The translations under genes were made by a program, and so were the position numbers. The notes below the pieces were generated by a model. That model searched no databases. It had not been told where the DNA came from and was given only the letters and a program-made list of their open reading frames with translations. A DNA stretch of 64,000 bases from Planctomycetota bacterium (GTDB lineage Bacteria; Planctomycetota; UBA1135; UBA2386), in NCBI GenBank assembly GCA_016713175.1, contig JADJPQ010000002.1, positions 124,001 to 188,000 of the forward strand, given 5' to 3'. Numbering within the stretch: the stretch's first letter is position 1; every line of letters begins with the position of its first letter. This document shows positions 53,566 through 62,283 of this stretch, in pieces.

Positions 53566-55038
53566 TCACTGCGGCGCGATGGCAAACGTGCCGGTGATCG
53601 TGCTCCAGCGCAGGCGACCACCGAACTGCCAGAACCACCGGCGCCCGTTCTCCGCACGGGTCTGCAATTCGGTCGCCGGGATGTCGAACGGCCGATCCCG
53701 GGTCATCGCATCCAGCAAAGGTCTGACGACCTCGACCATGGCACGGTTGCTCTCGAGCAGTTCGACCAGCGCGGCCACCCGGTCCGATCGGCGCCGCGGC
53801 ACGAGAACGTCCGGCCTCATGCGCTCGATCCAGTCGTACTGAGCCGCAGCGATGGCCGCATCGATCTCGGCCAGCGCACTCGCATCGCCAGCGACGGCCA
53901 GTTCTTCGACCGCCCACCGCCGATACGGACCGCATTCGCGCCGTTGCCGCAGGATCTCGGTTGCCAGCGGCAGCCGCAGGCTGCCCACGCCCTCGAGGCC
54001 AACGGCCGGATCGTGGCGCAACCACGCAGTGACCGCTGCGTCCACGTCTCCGGCGAGCAGGTGACCGCGCAGGCGCGTCCACCAGGCCTGCTGTTCCGCT
54101 GGATCTTCCAGACCATCGAGATCCTCGGCCCATCGGTCACACCAGCGAGCGGGCAGGCCACGCGCAGAAGCGAGCGCCATCAGCGGGCCGAACCTCCTCG
54201 AGTCGTGACCTGCCGGCACCTGTTCGCCGACCCTGGCGGACAGTGCCGCCAGCAGCACCGGCGACGACTGCTGACCCCACCACTCCCATCCTGTCGCCTC
54301 CGCCGTGGCCAGTGCTTCCGGCATCGACACGCCGGACTCAGGATCACCGAGCTTCAACAGCGCCCAGGCTGCGAAATGGCGAACTCGCTCGTCATCGTTG
54401 CCAAGGAACCCCCGCAGACGGTCGCGCAGCGCCGTCGCGTCGAACAGTTCGAGCGCATCCAGTGCATCCGCCCGATCTCCGCCCAGGGTCGTCGCCGACA
54501 ACGTCTCGAGGTGGCGCGCACACAGCTCCTTGCATCGGAGCGCGGGCAACTCATGCAGCGCGAACTCGACGGCGACCTCGTCCAGCTCCGCGGCGATCAA
54601 CTCGGCGCGCAGCCGGGTCCACACGTCGCTGGCGATCTCCATCCCGTCCATGCGCCCGGCGGCGGCGGCTTCGGACAACACGGTCAGGGCATTCAGTTGC
54701 TGAGCCGGTTCCTCGCGGAACGTCGTTGCCCACGCCGCGATCGTGGCATCCGGCTCGCAGTGCAGCCGAACCAGCAGTTCGGGCCCTTCGCCGGCACGCA
54801 GCCCCCGTTCTCGCAGCCGCTCGGGCGCCACGTGGGCCAACAGACGCGCCGTCACCATGCCGTCGCGATGCCACTCGCGCCGCGCCAGCCGGGCGATCGC
54901 GATCTCCCGAAGCCGCGGCCGGTCCGCGGCAGGAAACCGCCGCACGTGCCTGGCGGCAATGGCCACCGCCACGTCGTCGTCGCGACCGAGGAGATCGCGC
55001 AACAGCGGCAGGTCCGCCTCGGCAGGTTCACTCGCCAT
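53566..55038 (-). CDS. C-terminal part of a frameshifted exported helical-repeat protein
   Basis: 490 residues if read from the ATG at 55038-55036 (MASEPAEADLPLLRDLLGRD). The protein is helical and Ala/Leu/Arg/Glu-rich with short repeated units of HEAT/armadillo character (DERVRHFAAWALLKLGDPES). It lacks its own signal peptide and ribosome binding site. The neighbouring N-terminal frame (54852-55856) carries the signal peptide and loses coding character where this frame gains it. The two are therefore most simply one gene interrupted by a one-base deletion near 55061-55067. Confidence 0.7.
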   Translation of the reverse strand: MASEPAEADLPLLRDLLGRDDDVAVAIAARHVRRFPAADRPRLREIAIARLARREWHRDGMVTARLLAHVAPERLRERGLRAGEGPELLVRLHCEPDATIAAWATTFREEPAQQLNALTVLSEAAAAGRMDGMEIASDVWTRLRAELIAAELDEVAVEFALHELPALRCKELCARHLETLSATTLGGDRADALDALELFDATALRDRLRGFLGNDDERVRHFAAWALLKLGDPESGVSMPEALATAEATGWEWWGQQSSPVLLAALSARVGEQVPAGHDSRRFGPLMALASARGLPARWCDRWAEDLDGLEDPAEQQAWWTRLRGHLLAGDVDAAVTAWLRHDPAVGLEGVGSLRLPLATEILRQRRECGPYRRWAVEELAVAGDASALAEIDAAIAAAQYDWIERMRPDVLVPRRRSDRVAALVELLESNRAMVEVVRPLLDAMTRDRPFDIPATELQTRAENGRRWFWQFGGRLRWSTITGTFAIAPQ

Positions 55039-55856
55039 GGCCCACCGCGCCGACCAGATCCGGTCCACTGCAGTCGTTCGTCGAGGCCCTCGCCGAACGC
55101 TTGGCGCAACACGGCCACCAGGAGCGGCGGGAAGCCCCCAGTCTGCGGCGGACGTTCGCGGGGGCGAATCGCCAGTGGTCGCCGTTCGTCCAGGGGCCCA
55201 TCGCCGGCATCGTCGTGCCAGCCGAGCACTGCCGTCGCGATCTGTTCGCGATACTGATTGCTGTGCAGCGCCGCCGTCTCCAGGGTGGTCATGGCGGATC
55301 GCCGCAGCGCGACATCGTCCGACCAGATCATCTGCACGAGGTGCAGGACGTGCCGCGGCACCACGAGGGGGAGCCACCGCGCGGGCAGATCGTCGCGGTC
55401 ACGCAGCTGCGCCGGTCGCTCCGCCAGCAGCCGGTCCAGCAACGGTGCATCCAACAGCGTGCGGAAGGCCAGCCAGAGCACCCGATCCTCCGATCCGAGC
55501 GCGCGCGGCATCAGCAGCGTCGCCGCCATGCGCCGTTCGTCGGGATGCAGGTTGAAGCCATTCGCCGCGGTCGCCGCGCCGAGCGCGACGGCGCCGCCGC
55601 GGCGCAGACCAGCCCGGATCAGCCAGGTGCGTTCCACGGCCCCGAGAGCCTCGAGCTTGTCGCGGGCCGGCCCGGCGACCTTCTTGTCGGTGGATGCGAA
55701 GTCATCCAACGCCCGGAACGGATCGCTGCCGAGCGCGGCGACCAATCGCCGTTCGACGTCGGCTGGAATCGCCACGGGCGGCAACTGGGCGCGGGGCAGG
55801 GCCAACGTCAGCAGCACACCGCAAATCGCTCGAAACACCCTCACGGTTGCCAACAT
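54852..55856 (-). CDS. N-terminal part of the same frameshifted exported protein
   Basis: Starts at the ATG 55856-55854 with signal peptide (MLATVRVFRAICGVLLTLALP, ending RAQ). Convincing coding sequence continues to about LRQAFGEGLDERLQWT. After that the frame turns Arg/Cys/Trp-rich, typical of an out-of-frame reading, until its stop at 54852. The adjoining frame then continues as the C-terminal part. Third-position G/C bias switches frame at TGGACCGGATC (minus strand, about 55067-55057). One extra C there would join both parts into a product of about 764 residues. Confidence 0.68.
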   Translation of the reverse strand: MLATVRVFRAICGVLLTLALPRAQLPPVAIPADVERRLVAALGSDPFRALDDFASTDKKVAGPARDKLEALGAVERTWLIRAGLRRGGAVALGAATAANGFNLHPDERRMAATLLMPRALGSEDRVLWLAFRTLLDAPLLDRLLAERPAQLRDRDDLPARWLPLVVPRHVLHLVQMIWSDDVALRRSAMTTLETAALHSNQYREQIATAVLGWHDDAGDGPLDERRPLAIRPRERPPQTGGFPPLLVAVLRQAFGEGLDERLQWTGSGRRGGPWRVNLPRRTCRCCAISSVATTTWRWPLPPGTCGGFLPRTGRGFGRSRSPGWRGASGIATAW

Positions 55857-55941
55857 ACTCGACAACCACAACGGGTGGTCACCGACACCACGGGCACCGC
55901 GCACTGGAGTCAGCGCGTTCGATCCGGTAGACCCATCGCCA

Positions 55942-56667
55942 GTGCGCGTCGCCCTCTACGTCACCTGCCTCGTCGATCAATGCTGGCCCGAGGTCGGCCT
56001 CGCCGCCGCTGCCCTGCTGCGGCACACCGGCTGCGACGTCGTGTTCGACGATTCCCAGACCTGCTGCGGCCAGCCCGCCTGCAACACCGGCTACCAGGCG
56101 CAGGGCCGACCGCTCGCGCAGCGCGTGATCGAACTCGCCGAACGCACCCGCTGCGATGCCCTGGTCATGCCCTCGGGATCCTGCGCCGCGCAGGTCCACC
56201 ACTATCCGGACCTGTTCTTGACCGACGACGCGTGGCGAAAACGCGCCGAGGCCGTCGCCGCGAAGACGTTCGAACTCGGCCAGTTCCTGAGCCAGAGGAA
56301 CCTCACCACCGTCCCCGGCCGCTTCCAGGGAACGGTCACCTGGCACGACGCCTGCCACGGCCTGCGCGAACTCGGCATCCGCGACGAACCGCGCCGCCTG
56401 CTCGGCCTCGTCCCCGACCTGCGCTACGTCGAAATGGCACAAGCCGACGCCTGCTGCGGCTTCGGCGGCACGTTCGCCGTCAAGTTCCCGGAGATCTCGG
56501 TCGCGATCGCAGACCAGAAGGTCGACGCGATCCGTCGTTCCGGCGCCGACGCCGTCGTCGCCGCTGACGTCAGTTGCCTGATGCATCTACGCGGCCGGCT
56601 GCAGCGCCTGCAGGTGCCCGTCCGCACGCTGCATCTCGCCGAGGTCCTCGCCGCCGGAGCGTTCTGA
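55942..56667 (+). CDS. lutA: LutA-type (Fe-S)-binding protein of lactate oxidation
   Basis: 241 residues from the GTG at 55942 (VRVALYVTCLVDQCWPEVG). Two CCG (cysteine-rich) domains typical of LutA/LldE/GlcF are present, with SQTCCGQPACNTGY and ADACCGFGGTFAVKFPEIS as the CCG motifs, and ALVMPSGSCAAQVHHYPDL. First gene of lutABC, whose products form a cytoplasmic, flavin-independent L-lactate dehydrogenase system. Its TGA shares one base with the next ATG. Confidence 0.93.
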   Translation: MRVALYVTCLVDQCWPEVGLAAAALLRHTGCDVVFDDSQTCCGQPACNTGYQAQGRPLAQRVIELAERTRCDALVMPSGSCAAQVHHYPDLFLTDDAWRKRAEAVAAKTFELGQFLSQRNLTTVPGRFQGTVTWHDACHGLRELGIRDEPRRLLGLVPDLRYVEMAQADACCGFGGTFAVKFPEISVAIADQKVDAIRRSGADAVVAADVSCLMHLRGRLQRLQVPVRTLHLAEVLAAGAF

Positions 56668-58088
56668 TGGCCCACCACCTGCCGATGGAACGGTTTGGCG
56701 ACAACGCCCAGGCGGCGTTGCGCGACGAAGTCCAGCGCGAGGCGCTGCGCAAAGCCGCCGCGACATTCGGCGAACGGCGCCGCGGCGCGCTGCAGCAGGC
56801 CCCGGAGTTCGAGGTGTGGCGGACCGAGGCGCGCGCGGTCAAGGATCACGTGCTCGCCCACCTCGACCATTACCTCGGCCAGTTCGCCGACAACGCCGAA
56901 CGCGCCGGCTGGCACGTGCACTGGGCCGCGGATGGGAACGAGGCCTGCAGGATCGTGGCCGGAATCGCCAGGAGCGCGAACACCCAGCTCGCCGTCAAGA
57001 GCAAGAGCATGACGACGGAGGAGATCCACCTGAACGACGCGTTGCAGGCGGCCGGCGTCGAAGCGGTGGAGACCGACCTCGGCGAGTGGATCATCCAGCT
57101 CGCCGACGAAGTGCCGTTCCACATCGTCGTGCCCGCCATCCACAAGACCCGCGGCCAGATCGCCGAACTGTTCGCCGACAAGGTCGGCACCGCGCGCGAC
57201 GCCGATGCCGTGACGTTGACCGCTGCCGCTCGCGACGCGCTGCGCAGCAAGTTCGCGGCCGCCGGACTCGGCATCAGCGGCGCCAACTTCGCGATCGCCG
57301 AGACCGGTTCGATCCTGATCCTCGAGAACGAGGGCAACGCGCGGCTGACCACGACGCTGCCCGCCGTGCACGTCGCCGTCGTCGGCATCGAGAAGGTCAT
57401 CCCGCGCGTCGCCGATCTGGATGTGTTCTTGAAGCTGCTGCCGCGCTCGGGCACCGGCCAGGCGTTGACGACCTACCAGTCCCTGCTGACCGGCCCGGCC
57501 AGGACGCCTGGCGCCGAAGGTCCGCGGGAACAGCACATCGTGCTGCTCGACAACGGCAGGTCGCGGATGCTGGAGGAACCGATCACCCGGCAGTCGCTGG
57601 CCTGCATCCGCTGCGGCGCGTGCCTGAACGCGTGCCCGGTCTACCAGCAGGTCGGCGGCCACGCGTATGGCTCGGTCTACCCGGGTCCGATCGGCGCGGT
57701 GATCACGCCGCAGTTGCTGCCGCTGGCCAAGGCCGCGCCGCTGCCGTTCGCCAGTTCGCTGTGCGGTGCCTGCCGCGATGTGTGCCCGGTCAAGATCGAC
57801 ATTCCGGCGCTGCTGCTGCACCTGCGCCAGCAGGTGGTCGAAGGGCGCCCGACGGCGCCGGCGGCCAGGCCGTCGCGGTTGCAGGCGTTGTCGTTCCGGA
57901 TCTGGCGCTTCTCGATGGCGGGACGGCGGCGCTACGCGTTGGCGACCGGAGTGGCGCGGCTCGGCCAATGGCTGATGCCGCTGCTGCGGCACCTGCCGCC
58001 GCTGTCGCGCTGGCATCAGGGTCGCGAACTGCCGCGACTGGCGCCGCGCTCGTTCCGCGCGCTGTGGCGCGACCGGGGGGAACGATGA
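56667..58088 (+). CDS. lutB: LutB-type iron-sulfur oxidoreductase subunit
   Basis: 473 residues. The N-terminal two-thirds is the LUD domain, with SKSMTTEEIHLNDALQAAG and GISGANFAIAETGSILILEN. Two 4Fe-4S ferredoxin motifs follow: CIRCGACLNACPVY and CGACRDVCPVKIDI. Lactate electrons are thought to pass through these clusters. The ATG at 56667 overlaps the lutA stop by one base, and its own stop overlaps lutC (ATGA), so the three genes are tightly coupled. Confidence 0.95.
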   Translation: MAHHLPMERFGDNAQAALRDEVQREALRKAAATFGERRRGALQQAPEFEVWRTEARAVKDHVLAHLDHYLGQFADNAERAGWHVHWAADGNEACRIVAGIARSANTQLAVKSKSMTTEEIHLNDALQAAGVEAVETDLGEWIIQLADEVPFHIVVPAIHKTRGQIAELFADKVGTARDADAVTLTAAARDALRSKFAAAGLGISGANFAIAETGSILILENEGNARLTTTLPAVHVAVVGIEKVIPRVADLDVFLKLLPRSGTGQALTTYQSLLTGPARTPGAEGPREQHIVLLDNGRSRMLEEPITRQSLACIRCGACLNACPVYQQVGGHAYGSVYPGPIGAVITPQLLPLAKAAPLPFASSLCGACRDVCPVKIDIPALLLHLRQQVVEGRPTAPAARPSRLQALSFRIWRFSMAGRRRYALATGVARLGQWLMPLLRHLPPLSRWHQGRELPRLAPRSFRALWRDRGER

Positions 58089-58714
58089 GCGTGCGGTCGC
58101 GGATGCTGGCGGACATCGCCGCGCGACTCGGCCGCAAGGTCTCTGCCTCCGCGCCGCCACCGCCACCGCTGCCGGCGATGCCGGGGATCGCCGGCAACAT
58201 GCTGGCGACGACGTTCGAACAGAAGCTCGTGGCGATCGGCGGCCACGTCCACCACGCCACCGCGGCGACCGTCGGCGCGGTGGTCGCCGGCCTGCTGCAG
58301 CAGTTCGCAGCCGGGCGGATCTTCGCCAGCGATGCCGACAGCGTTCGCGCGCTGGCCGCAGCAACACCCGACCGGCATTGGCATGGTCCCGACGATCCCC
58401 GCACCGAGTTGCTGGCGACCGATGTCGGGGTGACGAGCGCTTGGCTTGGCATCGCCGAGACCGGCACGTTGGTGCTGCGCTCGGATCTCGAACGGTCCCG
58501 GCAGGCGTCGTTGGTGCCGCCGGTGCATGTCGCGTTGCTCGACAGTCGGCGGCTGGTCGGCACACTGGGTGCCGCGCTGCAGCAGTTGCCGCGACCGCTG
58601 CCGCCGGCCGTCACCTTCGTCACCGGTCCGTCGCGCACGGCCGACATCGAACTGCAGCTCGTCGTCGGCGTGCATGGCCCGAAGGCCCTGCACGTCGTGC
58701 TGCTCGACGGCTGA
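58085..58714 (+). CDS. lutC: LutC-type LUD-domain protein
   Basis: 209 residues, ATG overlapping the lutB TGA. The LUD fold is indicated by VGVTSAWLGIAETGTLVLRS and the C-terminal TFVTGPSRTADIELQLVVGV and VHGPKALHVVLL. Residues about 22-38 are Pro-rich. It is the third component of lactate utilisation and has no iron-sulfur motif. No lactate permease or GntR-type lutR is seen beside it. Confidence 0.93.
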   Translation: MSVRSRMLADIAARLGRKVSASAPPPPPLPAMPGIAGNMLATTFEQKLVAIGGHVHHATAATVGAVVAGLLQQFAAGRIFASDADSVRALAAATPDRHWHGPDDPRTELLATDVGVTSAWLGIAETGTLVLRSDLERSRQASLVPPVHVALLDSRRLVGTLGAALQQLPRPLPPAVTFVTGPSRTADIELQLVVGVHGPKALHVVLLDG

Positions 58715-58787
58715 CCGTCCGACGCCACCAGGAAAACCCGACCCGGCCGCGCCACCGACGCAGTCGCAGCCGATACTGGCTCCGCCG

Positions 58788-59930
58788 ATGTCCGTTCCGT
58801 ACTCCGTCTCGACCGTCGCACCAGAGTTCTGGGATGCGCTGCTGCTGCAGTTCCCGACCCGGCAGGTGTTCCATCGCCGCGCCTGGTTGCAGGTGCTCGT
58901 GCAGGTGCATGGCCTGAAGCTGACGCTGCTGCGGATCGACGCCGGTTCGCGGCTGGTCGGACTGTGGCCGGTGCTGAGCCTGCGCAAGGGACCGTTGACG
59001 ATCACCGGTTCGCCGTTGCCGGGATGGTCCACCGCCTACCTGGGACCGATGTTGGTCGCCGACTGCGATGCCGATGCCGCGCTGGCGGAGGCACTGCAGC
59101 ATCGGGCCCTGCGCTCGGCGTCGTACGTCGAGACCCGCGTCGTCCACGTCGGCCAGTCGCTGTCGTTGCTGCCGCACCGGTTCGAACGGCTGCTCGAGTT
59201 CGAGACCTACCTGCTCGATCTCGCGCGCCCGCAGGACACCGTGTGGCAGGGCCTCGAGTCGCGCTGCCGCAACACCGTCCGCAAGGCGCAGAAGAACGGC
59301 GTCACCGTCCGCACCGAGACCGACGCTTCGTTCCTCGACCAGTTCTGGGAGCAATCGCTGGCGGTGTTCGCCAATTCCGGACTGACCCCGGGGTTCTCGC
59401 GCGAGCTCCTGCAGGCGATGTGGCGCGAACTGGTGCCGGCCGGGTTGTTGACCGTGTTCTCCGCGTTCCACGACGGGCGGCGCGCCGCGTCGGTGATGAT
59501 CCTGCACGACGACCAGACCGCGTACTACTGGGCTGGCGCCACCGACCAGGACCTGCTGCCCTTGTCGCCCAACAACCTGCTGCTGTGGGAAGCGATCGTC
59601 GCGATGCAGGCTCGCGGCATCCGGACGCTCGACATGGTCAGCAGCAGCGGCAACGCCGGCAAGTTCAAGCGCAGCTTCGGACCGGTGGCGGCGATCGCAG
59701 CGGTGCACTGGGGTAGAAGCCGCACGCGCTTCGAGGGCTGGCTGAAGCGGACCTACGAGAACTTCGTCCGTTGGCGACGCCGGGCGAAGAATCCGCCGGC
59801 GAAGCCCGAACCGCCGACCGAGGCCCAGCCGGCGACCGCGCCGACGACGACGGCATCACCGGCAGGCTCGCCGCCGATGCCACCGACTGCAGCGGCACCA
59901 GCGGCGCCGGCCACCGGTTCGTCGTCCTGA
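58788..59930 (+). CDS. FemAB/GNAT-type acyltransferase
   Basis: 380 residues from the ATG at 58788. The fold is the double-GNAT FemAB type, as in Acetyltransf_6/BioF2-like proteins of exopolysaccharide or cell-wall clusters: PTRQVFHRRAWLQVLVQVHG near the N-terminus, LESRCRNTVRKAQKNGVTVR, HDDQTAYYWAGATDQDLLPL, and GIRTLDMVSSSGNAGKFKRSF. The last 55 residues are a Pro/Ala/Thr-rich tail of low complexity. It probably transfers an amino-acyl or acyl group to a cell-envelope substrate. GATACT (58772-58777) lies ten bases before the ATG. Confidence 0.82.
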   Translation: MSVPYSVSTVAPEFWDALLLQFPTRQVFHRRAWLQVLVQVHGLKLTLLRIDAGSRLVGLWPVLSLRKGPLTITGSPLPGWSTAYLGPMLVADCDADAALAEALQHRALRSASYVETRVVHVGQSLSLLPHRFERLLEFETYLLDLARPQDTVWQGLESRCRNTVRKAQKNGVTVRTETDASFLDQFWEQSLAVFANSGLTPGFSRELLQAMWRELVPAGLLTVFSAFHDGRRAASVMILHDDQTAYYWAGATDQDLLPLSPNNLLLWEAIVAMQARGIRTLDMVSSSGNAGKFKRSFGPVAAIAAVHWGRSRTRFEGWLKRTYENFVRWRRRAKNPPAKPEPPTEAQPATAPTTTASPAGSPPMPPTAAAPAAPATGSSS

Positions 59931-60049
59931 ACGGCGCGGCGGTCGGCGACGAACACCGCAACCCACGGATTGTCCACAAGGGCGACCGCGACCGCCGTCG
60001 GCAGCCGTTCGTCGGCGCGCCACCGTCGCCGCCCCCGTATGCTGCCGGG

Positions 60050-60700
60050 ATGAGCCCCAATCGCACCTCGGTACTGGCGGCGTTCGCGAAGGAACGATGC
60101 TCGGCGATTCTGCGGACCGACCGACGCGAGGCCGTGCGGCCGGCGCTCGAAGCGGTGATCGCCGGCGGGTTCAGGATCGTCGAGGTGACGCTGACCACGC
60201 CGGACGTGTATGAGCACATCTCGGCGCTCAGCGAACGGCTCGATCTGCTCGTCGGGGCCGGCACGGTGTTGTCGGTCGAGGATGCCAAGGAGGCGATGGC
60301 CGCCGGCGCGCGCTTTCTGGTGTCGCCGGTGACCGACCCGCAGGTGCTGGCGTTCTGCCGGCAGCACGACCTGCTGTCGGTGCCCGGCACCTACACGCCG
60401 ACCGAGATGATGGCCGCGCACCGCGCTGGCGCCGATCTGGTGAAACTGTTCCCGGGGCCGGCGAATGGCCCCGACTACGTCAAGGCCTGCCTCGGGCCGA
60501 TGCCGTTCCTGAAGATCTTCCCGACCAGCGGCGTGACCGAACAGAACGTCGACGCGTGGCTGCAGGCGGGCGCCTTCGGCGTCGGCTTCGTCGGCACGCT
60601 GTTCGATCCGGCCGACCTCGCCGCCGGGCGCTTTGACGCGATCCGCGAACGCGCAGCCCGGATGATCGCGCGCGTGCGCGCCTGCGGACCGACGAAGTAG
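60050..60700 (+). CDS. eda: 2-dehydro-3-deoxy-phosphogluconate (KDPG/KHG) aldolase
   Basis: 216 residues, the normal size. It cleaves KDPG to pyruvate and glyceraldehyde 3-phosphate (Entner-Doudoroff pathway) or related ketohydroxyglutarate. The catalytic residues are visible: Glu45 in RIVEVTLTTP and the Schiff-base Lys132 in ADLVKLFPG. GAGTVLSVEDA, FLVSPVTDP and FPTSGVTEQNVDAWLQAG are family motifs. The ATG at 60050 follows TATGCT by six bases, suggesting a leaderless transcript. No edd or sugar kinase is adjacent, so the pathway context is unknown. Confidence 0.92.
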   Translation: MSPNRTSVLAAFAKERCSAILRTDRREAVRPALEAVIAGGFRIVEVTLTTPDVYEHISALSERLDLLVGAGTVLSVEDAKEAMAAGARFLVSPVTDPQVLAFCRQHDLLSVPGTYTPTEMMAAHRAGADLVKLFPGPANGPDYVKACLGPMPFLKIFPTSGVTEQNVDAWLQAGAFGVGFVGTLFDPADLAAGRFDAIRERAARMIARVRACGPTK

Positions 60701-60734
60701 GGGCAGAGCGCGCGGCGCGCCGGAACGCCCCCGA

Positions 60735-61448
60735 TCAAACGACCCACGTGCCGATGTCTTCGCCGCGGACTGCCCGTTCCATGTTCCCCTCGCGGAACAT
60801 GTCGAACACCATGATCGGCATGTCGTTCTCCATGCACAAGGTGAACGCGGTGCGGTCCATCACCCGCAGATCCTTGTCGAGCGCTTCCTGGAACGTCAGC
60901 TGCTGGAACTTGCGGGCGGTCTTGTCCTTGTTGGGATCGGCGGTGTAGACGCCATCGACCTTGGTCGCCTTGAAGATCGCATCGACGTGCAGTTCGGTCG
61001 CGCGCAGCGCCGCCGCGGTGTCGGTCGTGAAGTACGGGTTGCCGGTGCCGGCGGCCAGGATGACCACCCGCCCCTTCTCGAGGTGGCGGATCATCCGGCG
61101 GCGGATGTAGGGCTCCATCAGCGTCTTCATCTCGATCGCCGACGCGGCGCGGGTGCCGACGCCGATCCGTTCGAGCGCGTCCTGCAACGCCAACGTGTTG
61201 ATCGCCGTCGCCAGCATGCCCATGTGGTCGGCGGTCGCGCGATTGGTGCCGAGCCGGGCGAACTCGGCGCCGCGCAGCAGATTGCCGCCGCCGACGACGA
61301 CCGCGACTTCGACGCCCAGCCGTTGCACCCGGGCGATCTGGTCGGCGACCTTGGCGACGACGTTCGGATCGACGCCGGCGCCGTCCTTGCCGAGGCTCTC
61401 GCCGCTGATCTTCAGGAGGATGCGCTGGACTTTGGCTGGCTTGGGCAC
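60735..61448 (-). CDS. pyrH: UMP kinase
   Basis: 237 residues from the GTG at 61448, with GAGG six bases upstream. It phosphorylates UMP to UDP. Amino-acid-kinase features: RILLKISGESLGKDGAGVDP, VVVGGGNLLRGAE, TADHMGMLATAINTLALQDAL, and AAGTGNPYFTTDTAAALRA. A longer frame to 61493 adds an Arg-rich stretch and is less likely. It is the last visible gene of rpsB-tsf-pyrH. The usual next gene, frr, is absent; eda converges instead. Confidence 0.95.
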   Translation of the reverse strand: MPKPAKVQRILLKISGESLGKDGAGVDPNVVAKVADQIARVQRLGVEVAVVVGGGNLLRGAEFARLGTNRATADHMGMLATAINTLALQDALERIGVGTRAASAIEMKTLMEPYIRRRMIRHLEKGRVVILAAGTGNPYFTTDTAAALRATELHVDAIFKATKVDGVYTADPNKDKTARKFQQLTFQEALDKDLRVMDRTAFTLCMENDMPIMVFDMFREGNMERAVRGEDIGTWVV

Positions 61449-61512
61449 GAACGACCTCGCGACAGAACGCAGGACCTCGGGGCGGCGGGGCAAGCGCGGC
61501 TGCGCCGCTCGA

Positions 61513-62127
61513 TCAGCCGCCGAGTTCGAACCGGACGAAGCGACGGATCTGGATGTTCTCGCCGATCTTGCCGACCAGCTCGGCGCGCGTCAGCTCGACC
61601 GTCTTGGCTTCGGCGCCACCAGCCGGATCGACGTAGAGCATCTCGTTGAGACACTTCTCGGCGAAGAACTTCTCCATCCGGCCGTCGATCGCCTTGTCGA
61701 TCACTGTCTGCGGCTTGCCCGCCATCGCCTGCTTCGTCTGTTCGAGCACGATCTCGCGCTCCTTCTCGACGGCGGCAGCATCGACCTGATCGCGGCCGAT
61801 GAACTTCGGATTGCTGGCGGCAACCGTGAAGCAGACGCCCTTGCCGAAGGCGTTGAAGGCTTCGTTGCGCGCGACGAAGTCGGTCTCACAGACGATCTCG
61901 ACCAGCACCGCCAACTTGCCGTTGTGGTGCACGTAGGAGAACATCTTGCCTTCCTTGACTTCGCGGCCGGCCGCCTTGTCGGCGATCTGCTTGCCCTTCT
62001 TGCGCAGCCAGTCCTTCGACTTGTCGAAGTCGCCGCCGCACTCTTTCAGCGCCGCCTTGCAGTCCATCATCGGTGCGCCGGTCATCTCGCGCAGCTTCAT
62101 CACCGTCTTGGCATCGATCTCGGTCAT
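61513..62127 (-). CDS. tsf: Translation elongation factor Ts
   Basis: 204 residues from the ATG at 62127-62125 (MTEIDAKTVMKLREMTGAPM). It is the nucleotide-exchange factor for EF-Tu. The N-terminal UBA-like domain (DCKAALKECGGDFDKSKDWL) and EF-Tu contact motif CETDFVARN are present. It is shorter than E. coli EF-Ts (283), lacking one core subdomain, as in many short bacterial forms. The C-terminus ends IGENIQIRRFVRFELGG. Confidence 0.96.
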   Translation of the reverse strand: MTEIDAKTVMKLREMTGAPMMDCKAALKECGGDFDKSKDWLRKKGKQIADKAAGREVKEGKMFSYVHHNGKLAVLVEIVCETDFVARNEAFNAFGKGVCFTVAASNPKFIGRDQVDAAAVEKEREIVLEQTKQAMAGKPQTVIDKAIDGRMEKFFAEKCLNEMLYVDPAGGAEAKTVELTRAELVGKIGENIQIRRFVRFELGG

Positions 62128-62283
62128 CGTCGGTTTCCGTTCTGTTGGAGTTTGTTCGCGTCGCGGGAGCACCCGCCCGCCGGCGTGGGGCGGGACTGGG
62201 CGCCGGGGCAGCCGGCGCCGGGCCAGCCCACGCGCCTGATTCCGGCTGTGGTGCGCACGGCGCACCAGACCGGCGCATCCCGT
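62128..62283 (-). promoter_or_regulatory. Structured rpsB-tsf spacer
   Basis: Three inverted repeats lie in 156 bases. GGTGCGC/GCGCACC (62250-62256, 62260-62266) and GGCGCCGG/CCGGCGCC (62199-62206, 62212-62219) are perfect. CCCGCC/GGCGGG (62172-62177, 62189-62194) is shorter. They could attenuate, process or stabilise the transcript between S2 and EF-Ts. Confidence 0.35.
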
